Part shown: positions 52,144 to 60,340 of the stretch, one piece after another | How positions within the stretch are numbered: position 1 is the first letter of the stretch | How the letters are laid out: the number at the start of each line of letters is the position of its first letter | From: Desulfobacteraceae bacterium | GTDB lineage: Bacteria; Desulfobacterota; Desulfobacteria; Desulfobacterales; Desulfobacteraceae | DNA: 64,000 nt | NCBI GenBank assembly: GCA_024226935.1 | Contig: JAAELK010000225.1 | Coordinates: 39,343 to 103,342 of the forward strand | Direction of reading: 5' to 3' | Made by a program: the position numbers and the translations under genes | The notes under the pieces: generated by a model | Database searches by the model: none | Seen by the model: only the letters and a program-made list of their open reading frames with translations | Told to the model about the DNA's origin: nothing

Positions 52144-54228
52144 ATGATTCCAGCTTTATTGTTCATGTTAGGCATCGGTGCTGTGTGCGGCATTGTACTG
52201 AGCCTTTCATCCAAGGTTTTTTATGTATATGAAGACCCCAGGATTTCACAAGTAGAAAACAACCTGGCCGGTGCCAACTGCGGTGGCTGCGGCTATGCCG
52301 GATGTTCTGCAGCAGCGGACGCCATTGTCAGCGGCAAGGAGATGCCCAGCCTCTGCGTTATCAACAGCAAGGAGGGGACACAAGCAGTTGCCAAAATAAT
52401 GGGCATAAATGCAGGATCTGCTGAAAGCCCCATGTCCTATAATATGTGCGAAGGTGGTCTCAGGGCAGATAATAAATATCACTACATGGGAATTTCCTCT
52501 TGCAAGGCCATGTCCCTTGTTTTTGGCGGCAAACGAGTTTGCGGTGTCGGCTGTATCGGACTTGGCGACTGTGTAAAAGCCTGTCAATTTAATGCGGTTC
52601 ACCTTGGCTCAAATGGTTATCCCGTTGTGGATGATGATCAATGTGTAGGCTGTGGAGCTTGCCAGAAAGCCTGCCCCAAGGAAATTATCGAAGTCAAAAC
52701 CCTTTCTGAAAAACTCATGAAGTTTAACCAGGTAAATGATCCCCTGGCGCCCTGCGCCCAGACCTGCCCGGCAGAGATCAATATCCCCCGGTATATCAAC
52801 CAACTTCGGGAAGGCAAATACAAGGAAGCCGTCCAGACCATCCGAATGAGAAATCCGCTGCCCCTTGCCTGTGGGAGGGTTTGCCCCCATCCCTGTGAAG
52901 ATCAATGCCGCAGAGGAGTTGAAGACGAACCTGTCTCCATCAACCAGCTCAAACGCTTTGTAGCAGATTATGAAATGAATACCGGCAGTCGGATACCCAT
53001 CACCTGTGCGCCGGACACTGGCAAAAAGATTGCCGTTATCGGTGGCGGACCCGCCGGGTTATCCTGTGCCTTCTTTTTAAGGCGCATCGGACATCAGGTG
53101 AATATTTTTGAAGCCATGCCCAAATTAGGCGGAATGCTCAGATATGGAATCCCAGAATATCGACTCCCTAAAAAAGTTTTAGAATGGGACATCCAAGGTA
53201 TTTTAGATCTTGGAATCAAGGCTTTTACCCATCTTAACTTTGGTGTGGATTTTGGACTTGGATCTCTTATGGCATCGGGCTATGAAGCCGTGTTCCTGGG
53301 AGTTGGTGCCTGGGAAGATTATTCTCTGGGCATTGATGGAGAAGATCTTAATGGATGCTTTACTGGCATTAATTTTCTCCAGCGAATCTCTTCGGGAGAA
53401 AAAATAAAACTGGGTAGAACAGCCGCTGTTGTAGGCGGTGGAAATACAGCGGTCGACTGTGCCAGGACCCTTTTAAGACTGGGTTTAGATAAAGTCTATA
53501 TAGTCTACAGACGTACCCGAAAAGAGATGCCGGCCAATGAAGTTGAAATTGTGGCTTCAGAAGAAGAAGGCATTCATTTTGTCTTCCTGGCGGCCCCCAC
53601 CAGAGTGGTGGGCGATGCAGACAAAAAGTGTACCCAGCTGGAATACCTGCAAATGCAGTTAGGAGAACCGGATGCCAGTGGCCGACGACGCCCTGAACCC
53701 ATTGAAGGGTCTGAAACTCTTCTGGATGTGGACATGGTTATCTCAGCCATAGGCCAGTCTCCCGATGCCTCCTTTAAAAAACATGATCCCCATGCCAGAA
53801 TGACTCAACTGGAACTGACCCGATGGAATACCATAGATAATGATCCTGCCATCCTCCAGTCATCCATACCCTATATTTTTACAGGCGGTGATGCTGCCAC
53901 AGGCCCAGCTCTTGTGGTGGATGCCATCGGCAGTGGACGTAGAGCAGCAAGGTCCATCGACTGCTTTTTGAAGGGAGAACCTGTGGAACCGGTAAAAGAT
54001 TCTTTACAAGAAAAAAGAATCGAAGAATCAATTTTTACCAGTGTGGATGGAGTCAAACAGATTCAACGGGCAAAAATGCCGGAACTCCACGTAAATCAGC
54101 GCCTGAACTCCATGGTTGAAGTGGATCTTGTTCTTCCTAAAGACAGCGCCCACAAGGAAGCAGAACGCTGCCTCAATTGTTGTAGAATCTGTTACAATCC
54201 AGATTCTGATTTTCCCATCTCCAAATAA
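52144..54228 (+). CDS. rnfB: RnfB fused to a GltD/NfnB-type NAD(P)H flavoprotein
   Basis: 694 residues. Residues 1-195 are RnfB: membrane helix, the [4Fe-4S] domain C46-C49-C54-C71, then two ferredoxin clusters (C133, C137, C143, C147; C167-C170-C173-C177). Residues about 200-680 are a glutamate-synthase-small-subunit-like module: an N-terminal iron-sulfur domain (C204, C208, C243, C247, C251, C255), FAD fold VIGGGPAGLSCAFF (near 300), NAD(P) fold VVGGGNTAVDCA (near 425) and the closing TGGDAATGPALVVDAIGSG. A Cys-rich tail (RCLNCCRIC) ends it. Ordinary RnfB has about 190-330 residues. The fusion would bring an NAD(P)H site, possibly an electron-bifurcating flavin, directly to the ferredoxin entry of Rnf. 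Last gene of the operon. Confidence 0.93.
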   Translation: MIPALLFMLGIGAVCGIVLSLSSKVFYVYEDPRISQVENNLAGANCGGCGYAGCSAAADAIVSGKEMPSLCVINSKEGTQAVAKIMGINAGSAESPMSYNMCEGGLRADNKYHYMGISSCKAMSLVFGGKRVCGVGCIGLGDCVKACQFNAVHLGSNGYPVVDDDQCVGCGACQKACPKEIIEVKTLSEKLMKFNQVNDPLAPCAQTCPAEINIPRYINQLREGKYKEAVQTIRMRNPLPLACGRVCPHPCEDQCRRGVEDEPVSINQLKRFVADYEMNTGSRIPITCAPDTGKKIAVIGGGPAGLSCAFFLRRIGHQVNIFEAMPKLGGMLRYGIPEYRLPKKVLEWDIQGILDLGIKAFTHLNFGVDFGLGSLMASGYEAVFLGVGAWEDYSLGIDGEDLNGCFTGINFLQRISSGEKIKLGRTAAVVGGGNTAVDCARTLLRLGLDKVYIVYRRTRKEMPANEVEIVASEEEGIHFVFLAAPTRVVGDADKKCTQLEYLQMQLGEPDASGRRRPEPIEGSETLLDVDMVISAIGQSPDASFKKHDPHARMTQLELTRWNTIDNDPAILQSSIPYIFTGGDAATGPALVVDAIGSGRRAARSIDCFLKGEPVEPVKDSLQEKRIEESIFTSVDGVKQIQRAKMPELHVNQRLNSMVEVDLVLPKDSAHKEAERCLNCCRICYNPDSDFPISK

Positions 54229-54239
54229 GAAAGAACCTG

Positions 54240-54272
54240 ACAAAAGATCTGCCCCCAGGGCAGATCTTTTGT
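54240..54272 (+). terminator. Terminator of the rnf operon
   Basis: A 15-bp perfect stem (54240-54254 with 54258-54272) with a 3-nt loop. The stem ends in CTTTTGT, so it can work in both directions. It begins 12 bp after the rnfB stop. Confidence 0.9.
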
Positions 54273-54338
54273 ATTAATTGCAAAGGGGAGATCCCAAAAT
54301 CACATTGATACCCCTTTTGTTTATCAAAGCAGGATGCA

Positions 54339-55359
54339 ATGAATCACCGGAAATTTAAAATACTGGAAATAATCCTGACCGGAATTCTTCTTGGGTCGGT
54401 CTTAATTTTATCTCTTTTTATCTACCAGATGAAATTATTTACAGAAACACCCCGGGCATCCACTGGAAAAACAACCACCTTTATCATAACCCCTGGACAA
54501 AGCCTGAATCAGGTTGCTGCCAACCTTAAAAATCAGGGACTGATCACCAACCAGTCAAAATTTAAATTTTATGTACGGTATAAAAGGGCAGCCACAAAGC
54601 TTATGGCTGGAGAATATCAGCTTTCCGCCTCAAAAACCCCGACCCAAATCCTGGAGCAGCTCCTGAAGGGCAAAGTCAAACTCTACCGCCTGACCATCCC
54701 GGAAGGGCTAAATATGAATGAAATTGCCAAGCTGGTAGAAAAATCAAATTTTTGCGCTGATAATACATTTTTATCCCTTTGCAAAAATTTAAATTTTATC
54801 AAAACACTGGCTGTGGATTCCCATTCCCTGGAAGGCTATCTATATCCGGACACTTATTTTTTCCCTAAACAAACATCCTGCCGACAGATCATCAAAAAAA
54901 TGGTGAACACCTTTCACAAAATTTACACGCCGAAATGGGAAAAACGTACAAAAAAATTGGGCTTTTCCATCAATGAGATAGTCACCCTGGCCTCCATCAT
55001 TGAAAAAGAAACCGGAGATGCCTCGGAGCGACCATTGATTTCTTCAGTATTTCATAATCGACTGAAAAAAAACATGCGCCTGGAAAGCGATCCCACCGTA
55101 ATATATGGATATAAGGACTTCACCGGCAGAATCAGAAAAAAAAAATTTGCAGCGGATAACCCCATACAATACCTATCAACTCAGGGGACTTCCCCTGGGA
55201 CCCATTGCAAATCCGGGCGCAATGGCCCTTAAAGCAGCTCTCTATCCTGCTAAAAGTAATTACCTTTATTTCGTTTCAAAAAATGACACCACCCACTATT
55301 TTTCAAAAAACCTGGCAGAACATAACAGGGCCGTAAGAAAATATCAGCTCAACCTCTGA
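54339..55359 (+). pseudogene. mltG: Endolytic murein transglycosylase MltG, with a +1 frameshift
   Basis: The MltG reading is split in two frames. Frame 1 (54339-55232) has the N-terminal membrane helix, LysM-like region, catalytic stretch ASIIEKETGDASERPL and SDPTVIYGY. From 55164 on, the C-terminal sequence expected of MltG ([45 protein letters not shown]) continues in the next frame to the stop at 55359. The switch is at CCCC (55160-55163): three Cs would restore DNPYNTY and a 339-residue protein of normal length. It is a real mutation, a sequencing error in a homopolymer, or a programmed +1 slip at a Pro codon. MltG cuts nascent peptidoglycan and is usually conserved. Confidence 0.85.
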
Positions 55360-55378
55360 ATTTTCTGGAAAAGATCCC

Positions 55379-56047
55379 TCAATCATTAAATTGCTTGAGA
55401 TAAACGATCACGGCACCACTTTCCGATTTTTTCCGGCGATCCCATTTATAAGCCAGGACCAGGTTTTGTTTTTCCAAAATCTTGAGCAAATCTTCAATTA
55501 CATCCGGCAACACAGGTCCGATATCTGAATGAAGCCCTTTCCCCACTATAAGACGCAGAGAAAAATACCCCTGATGCTTACAAGTTAAAATGAAAGATTT
55601 AGCCTTGAGTTCAGCCCCCAACGCCGTAAACCCATGGAGATCCAACTCCACCTCGGGAGGAGGGTACCGCTTAAGCCTTTTTTTAATAGGCATGGGTATT
55701 GGTTTCTTCTTGCCGGGATTCTTTTTTTGTTTTAAAGAAGCCTCTAAAAGTATTTCAAAATTTTCTTCTAAATCTTGTGATTCCATCGATTCTTTTGGAA
55801 CCTGATCAGACAAATCCCCTAGGTCTCCGGCAAGAAATTTCCCCTCAAACTCTTCAATCACAGGCAACCCATGTTTATTAAGCCGGGAATTTGTCTGCCC
55901 GGAAGATTTTTTTTGTTCTTCTGGACAGGTTGATGAAGGAGAATCCATAAATGCCGAAAAAAGATCCTGATCTGAATCCAAAACCGGCAAATCATTTTTT
56001 GTAATTTTTTTTCTATTTTTTTTTAGAGCTTTATCCTGTTTTGACAT
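55379..56047 (-). CDS. Smr-domain protein
   Basis: 222 residues. A charged, apparently disordered N-terminal half is followed by a C-terminal Smr domain (about 135-220) with LDLHGFTALGAE and the VGKGLHSDIGPVLPD motif. Smr domains are nucleases acting on DNA or on mRNA in stalled ribosomes. The substrate here is unknown. Divergent from the RNase II/R-family gene, with 92 bp between the chosen starts. Confidence 0.85.
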   Translation of the reverse strand: MSKQDKALKKNRKKITKNDLPVLDSDQDLFSAFMDSPSSTCPEEQKKSSGQTNSRLNKHGLPVIEEFEGKFLAGDLGDLSDQVPKESMESQDLEENFEILLEASLKQKKNPGKKKPIPMPIKKRLKRYPPPEVELDLHGFTALGAELKAKSFILTCKHQGYFSLRLIVGKGLHSDIGPVLPDVIEDLLKILEKQNLVLAYKWDRRKKSESGAVIVYLKQFND

Positions 56048-56139
56048 GGGGCCATTCTATCCCAAATATGGTTATTTTTCAAGGCGGAACCCAAGTCTTG
56101 GGTTTGACTTTACCTAGCCATCCTGCTATGGTCCGATCC

Positions 56140-58125
56140 ATGAATATTAGCAGCATTGTAGAATATATAGATCAGCAAAAAATAGTATCCGCTGTCATCC
56201 TGAGCGAGAAAAAAGGCAAGCTTCGGTTGCTCAATGAGAATAGCCGGGAGGTCAATTTTTCCGAAAAAAGGCTTTCCCACGTCTCCAAAATGCTCCTGGA
56301 TACCACCCTGTCCAAAACTGGCCTGGTCAATCACTTAAAGCAGATAACAGAAACCAGGAAAAGGCTGGCAGATACTATTAATATCAAAGAGTTATGGGAA
56401 ATTCTCCATGATGAATCCGATCAAATTGATATGGATACCATGACCCAGTTCTGTTTTGATCCCCCCCTGACACCGAACCATGAAGCAGCCGTTATCCGGG
56501 CCTTTTTCAACGACCGGCTCTATTTCAAGATGAATAACCTTATTTTTACCCCCTGCACCCCGAAACAGGTGGAAAGCAAAAAAAGACAGATAAAAGAAGC
56601 ACAAAGACGGGAAGGTCTCATCTCCAAAGGAGCAGAATGGCTGATCCTGATGCAGAATGAAAAAATTTCCAAAACAGCGATGTCCGTAGATCCGGGAGTA
56701 ATAGAAATTCTTAAATCCTATTACCTCCAGGGCAGCGACAGTCATTTTGGCACAATTGCCAAACAGATGATTAAAAAATCAGGTTTAAGTGCTCCGGAAC
56801 AATTATTTAAAATTTTTGTAAAAGCTGAAATATGGGGTATTGATGAGAACATCGATCTTCTGGCTATGCAGATTCCTACATTTTTTTCCGGCACGGTATT
56901 AAAAGCTGCCGAAAAACTTTCGCAAACCCAGACTGCTATATTCAATGAACCCCAACGCCGGGACCTTACCGATATTCCATTGATCACCATTGACGGTCAG
57001 TCTACCCAGGACTATGATGACGCCATCAGCCTGGAAAATACTGAAACCGGATACCAATTGGGAATCCACATCATTGATGTAGCCGCCTATATCAAATCCG
57101 GAGATTCCATCGACATGGCTGCCCGGTACCGGGCCAGTTCCATTTACATGCCCGATGACAAGCTGCCCATGATCCCCCATACACTATCCGAAGATCTTTG
57201 CAGCCTGAAAGAGGGAGAAACAAGACCGGGCATTAGTACCCTGGTCCAGATGAACCGTTTTTTTGAAGTTTTAGATTACAGTGTTGTTCCAAGCATTATA
57301 AAAGTTCACAAGCAAATGAGCTATACCGAAGCTAATCTGCTGAACGGGAAAAATGATCCCATTACCACCCTGTATAAAATTGCCACCCAACTACGTAAGA
57401 AAAGACTTAAGGCCGGTGGCATCCAGATTACTCTTCCCGAAGTAAATGTCTGGCTGGAAGATAACCAAGAGATCAGATATACAAAAATCGACCGGGAAAA
57501 CCCTTCCCGGATGCTGGTATCCGAGATGATGATCCTGGCCAATTCCCTCATGGCAGATTTTCTATCCACCCACAACACCCCGGGGGTGTTCAGATCCCAA
57601 GCCCCACCCAGACAAAGGGTATTCAAAGGAATTGAAACCGCCCTCATGCCCAACTTCATGCAGCGTAAGCAATTGAGCCGGGCCATAATTGGTGTTAAGC
57701 CCGAACTCCATGCAGGACTTGGAGTAAAAGCGTACGTCACTGCCACCTCCCCAATCAGACGCTACCATGATCTTCTTACCCAACGCCAGATCAAGGCAAT
57801 CCTCGGTATTGGGAAAGCCTATTCAAAAATAGAACTGGAAGAAATTCTCCAGACCATATCGGTACCCATGGCCAATGCTGGACGAGTCCAGGGAGCCCGA
57901 AAACGATATTGGTTAATCAAATATCTTGAATCCATGAGAGGCAGCAATTTTGAAACCCTTATTCTGGACTGCCACAGAGATTACTATAATATTTTAATTA
58001 AAGAATTAATGTTGGAAGCCAGGATGCCCCTTTCGGGCCTCAGACTCAAGGTTGGAGACATCCTCCACGTAACAATCCAACATGCCGATGCAAGAAGGAA
58101 TCAATTGTCTCTATTTGCCGCCTAG
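56140..58125 (+). CDS. Ribonuclease II/R-family 3'-5' exoribonuclease
   Basis: 661 residues from the chosen ATG; in-frame ATGs at 56041, 56068 and 56128 are possible, and none has a good ribosome-binding site. The 56041 start would overlap the divergent Smr gene. The RNB catalytic domain (about 285-600) shows the Asp cluster ITIDGQSTQDYDDAI, IHIIDVAAYI and the SPIRRYHDLL motif (ATSPIRRY). A C-terminal S1-like segment is short (VGDILHVTIQHADARRNQLSLF). The N-terminal part is shorter than in RNase R, so it is nearer RNase II or the bacterial RNB variants of Deltaproteobacteria. It degrades structured or unstructured RNA in the cytoplasm. Confidence 0.85.
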   Translation: MNISSIVEYIDQQKIVSAVILSEKKGKLRLLNENSREVNFSEKRLSHVSKMLLDTTLSKTGLVNHLKQITETRKRLADTINIKELWEILHDESDQIDMDTMTQFCFDPPLTPNHEAAVIRAFFNDRLYFKMNNLIFTPCTPKQVESKKRQIKEAQRREGLISKGAEWLILMQNEKISKTAMSVDPGVIEILKSYYLQGSDSHFGTIAKQMIKKSGLSAPEQLFKIFVKAEIWGIDENIDLLAMQIPTFFSGTVLKAAEKLSQTQTAIFNEPQRRDLTDIPLITIDGQSTQDYDDAISLENTETGYQLGIHIIDVAAYIKSGDSIDMAARYRASSIYMPDDKLPMIPHTLSEDLCSLKEGETRPGISTLVQMNRFFEVLDYSVVPSIIKVHKQMSYTEANLLNGKNDPITTLYKIATQLRKKRLKAGGIQITLPEVNVWLEDNQEIRYTKIDRENPSRMLVSEMMILANSLMADFLSTHNTPGVFRSQAPPRQRVFKGIETALMPNFMQRKQLSRAIIGVKPELHAGLGVKAYVTATSPIRRYHDLLTQRQIKAILGIGKAYSKIELEEILQTISVPMANAGRVQGARKRYWLIKYLESMRGSNFETLILDCHRDYYNILIKELMLEARMPLSGLRLKVGDILHVTIQHADARRNQLSLFAA

Positions 58126-58173
58126 GATCTATCTCCCCATTTATATTGGTATCAACAAAAATCAAACACCCAT

Positions 58174-59076
58174 CTAAGAAAGCATTTTGGCACTCCGATA
58201 CATGATAAAACCGCCGATAAATATTAATATCATTCCAAAATAGGCATTCCACTGCGGTACATCATGATAAACCACCCAATCCAGGATACCTGCAAATACA
58301 ATAGCCATGTAAAAAAATGGTGTCAGGCTGGCAGGATTATTAACATAACGATAGGCCTTTGTTCTCATAGACTGATTACTAATTGAAAAAATCCCTAAAA
58401 ATAAAATAGTCAGCCAAAGACCTGTAGCAGGATGATAAACCATCTGCGATATCATTGTGCCAAATTTGCCCAAAACCAATAAAATAATTAATGTATATAA
58501 ACTGGACAAGCTAAACATAATCAATGTCATACTGAAGGTATCAATTTTTTTTGAACAATGGTGCATCGTGATTTGGGAACAAGCGTTTAAAAATCCTCCC
58601 AACACCCCAATAACCGTGAGCCAACTTACCCCCTGGGTTGGATTCAGAATAAAGGCAACGCCAATAAAACTCACCATAGTAGCCAATAAGGTTTTCCTTT
58701 TCACAGGTATCTTGAAGCAAATATAGCCGAGAAAAGGCAGAAAAAAGCCAGAGGTGGAAAACAATAATGTACCGAGCATCAAGGAACCATGCATGAGATA
58801 ATAAAACAGGCAATATTGTGATAAAACGGTGAACAACGAACGGAGAAGGTGTATTCGCCAATTATTGAAAGTAATCTTAGCCTCAACCAGCATCGCACCC
58901 ACCCAGATAAGAATAATCATGGGAATAAAAAAACGGATAAAAACAACAATGCTTAAACCGGAAAAAGTTGTGAGTTGTTTTCCACATAAGCTGGCAAGAG
59001 CAACAAATAATGCTGCAATCAGCATGGAAAATATACCCAGAACAAAATCACGATGTGAAATAGGAGAAGTCGTCAT
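58174..59076 (-). CDS. DMT-superfamily transporter (EamA type)
   Basis: 300 residues with ten predicted membrane helices in two EamA repeats (FVALASLCGKQLTTFSGLSIV; LGGFLNACSQITMHHCSKK) and the closing GGFIMYRSAK. Members export amino acids or metabolites; substrate unknown. Its ATG overlaps the stop of the isochorismatase-like gene by 4 bp (ATGA), so the two are coupled. Confidence 0.85.
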   Translation of the reverse strand: MTTSPISHRDFVLGIFSMLIAALFVALASLCGKQLTTFSGLSIVVFIRFFIPMIILIWVGAMLVEAKITFNNWRIHLLRSLFTVLSQYCLFYYLMHGSLMLGTLLFSTSGFFLPFLGYICFKIPVKRKTLLATMVSFIGVAFILNPTQGVSWLTVIGVLGGFLNACSQITMHHCSKKIDTFSMTLIMFSLSSLYTLIILLVLGKFGTMISQMVYHPATGLWLTILFLGIFSISNQSMRTKAYRYVNNPASLTPFFYMAIVFAGILDWVVYHDVPQWNAYFGMILIFIGGFIMYRSAKMLS

Positions 59077-59678
59077 TTAATCAATTCATCGGTATTAATT
59101 ACATTGGCAATACCAGTTAAAAAATTCAAACTGGCTTGCTGGGCAGCATCGCTGTAAGTTTCACAGGCATCCGCAATGATTGTTACTCGATAATCACGAT
59201 CATGGGCTTCCCTGGCCGTTAATTCAACGGCATTATTCGTTGACACACCCAGCAATATCAGATGTTCAATCCGATGACAGCGTAACAAAGTTTCAAGATC
59301 TGTCCCATAAAAAGCACTGACACGATGTTTGATAATAATTGGTTCATCCTCCTTGAGGATGAGGGAATTACAAAATTTTGTCCCCCAGGTGCCAAGCTGC
59401 AAAGCACCATATTTTTTAGCAGCACCAAATATCGGAGAATGGCTTGGACAGTCAGCATAGCCAGCACGAAACCCTACTTTTACATGGGCAATTAAACACA
59501 GATTGTACACGTCCTTTAAACCTTGTTTTTGAGCTTGCTGCTGCCTTCCCCAGGTCAATATCCGATTAGTGTGTTCTATGACCTGATTTGTTTTTATTCG
59601 ATCTGCTGCACGGGCAATTTTCCCCTTTGGATCACAAATATCATTGATAAAATCAAGCGTAAGAATAATAGTATTCAT
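59073..59678 (-). CDS. Isochorismatase-family hydrolase lacking the catalytic Cys
   Basis: 201 residues of the cysteine-hydrolase/isochorismatase fold. The catalytic Asp (LTLDFINDICD) and Lys (IIIKHRVSAFYGT) are present, but the nucleophile loop, usually GVxTNxCVExTAR, reads GVSTNNAVELTAR, with Ala for Cys. True isochorismatases (EntB/PhzD) also lack this Cys, so activity on a vinyl ether is possible; amidase-type chemistry is unlikely. GGAAATGT precedes the ATG. Coupled to a DMT transporter. Confidence 0.82.
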   Translation of the reverse strand: MNTIILTLDFINDICDPKGKIARAADRIKTNQVIEHTNRILTWGRQQQAQKQGLKDVYNLCLIAHVKVGFRAGYADCPSHSPIFGAAKKYGALQLGTWGTKFCNSLILKEDEPIIIKHRVSAFYGTDLETLLRCHRIEHLILLGVSTNNAVELTAREAHDRDYRVTIIADACETYSDAAQQASLNFLTGIANVINTDELIK

Positions 59679-59973
59679 TATTACATTTCCTTTTAAATTT
59701 AAAATCAGATTTTTTTCAATAGGCTATCCAAATTATCCCGCCTTTTTTTTACCCCGGATAATAATGCACACCTTTACAATGATTAAACTCATACCGGCAA
59801 TTATCTTTGTTTGCCGCCTAAAGCTTTGCATTTTTTTTTATTGACAAAAAATCAGGTTCCTGCCTATTTTAGGATAAATTGCTATAGTGATCAAATCTTC
59901 TTAGAATTACAATAATATTGTACGATATAATTTTCCGGATAAACATTCAATAAATATATCAGGAGAAATCACC
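59679..59973. other. Divergent intergenic region
   Basis: 295 bp between the isochorismatase-like gene and the small gene at 59974. It includes the promoter called at 59841-59870. Nothing else stands out beyond T-runs. Confidence 0.4.
59841..59870 (+). promoter_or_regulatory. Putative promoter of the small gene at 59974
   Basis: TTGACA (59841-59846), 18-bp spacer, TATTTT (59865-59870). The leader to the ATG is about 97 nt. Confidence 0.5.
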
Positions 59974-60267
59974 ATGCATATGATGCTCAAATTCACAATT
60001 CCCGTCGTCAAAGGAAACCAGGCAATCAAAGATGGAACTATGGTTAAGGCACTTGATCAAATGATTGATACATTGCAACCTGAAAGTGTTTATTTTTTTG
60101 TAGAAGACGGCAAAAGAGCAGGCATCATGATATTCGAAACTTCAGATGCAGGCTTGTTTGCCAAGGCCAACGAACCTTTGTTTGCAGCCTTGGATGCCGC
60201 CATTGATATCACCCCCGTGGTTGAACGGGAAGTATTAAAAAAGTCTCTGGTGTCAATGGCAAAGTAA
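59974..60267 (+). CDS. Small conserved-looking alpha/beta protein
   Basis: 97 residues, soluble, with an alternating beta-alpha pattern like a dimeric ferredoxin-like (ABM or muconolactone-isomerase) fold: MLKFTIPVVKGNQAIKDG, YFFVEDGKRAGIMIFET. I recall similar small proteins of unknown function but cannot name the family. AGGAG lies nine bases before the ATG. Single gene with its own promoter. Confidence 0.7.
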   Translation: MHMMLKFTIPVVKGNQAIKDGTMVKALDQMIDTLQPESVYFFVEDGKRAGIMIFETSDAGLFAKANEPLFAALDAAIDITPVVEREVLKKSLVSMAK

Positions 60268-60340
60268 GAAAAACACTCAATAAATAAGTTGAACTACCTT
60301 TAGGAGCCATAAAGGGAGAATAAGATTACAAAAAGAAGTG

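Noticed and set aside
49296..54228. Alternative reading of the ion-pump genes as an Nqr complex
   Set aside because: The gene order C-D-G-E-A-B, the RnfB iron-sulfur domains and the absence of NqrF and NqrA make Rnf certain.
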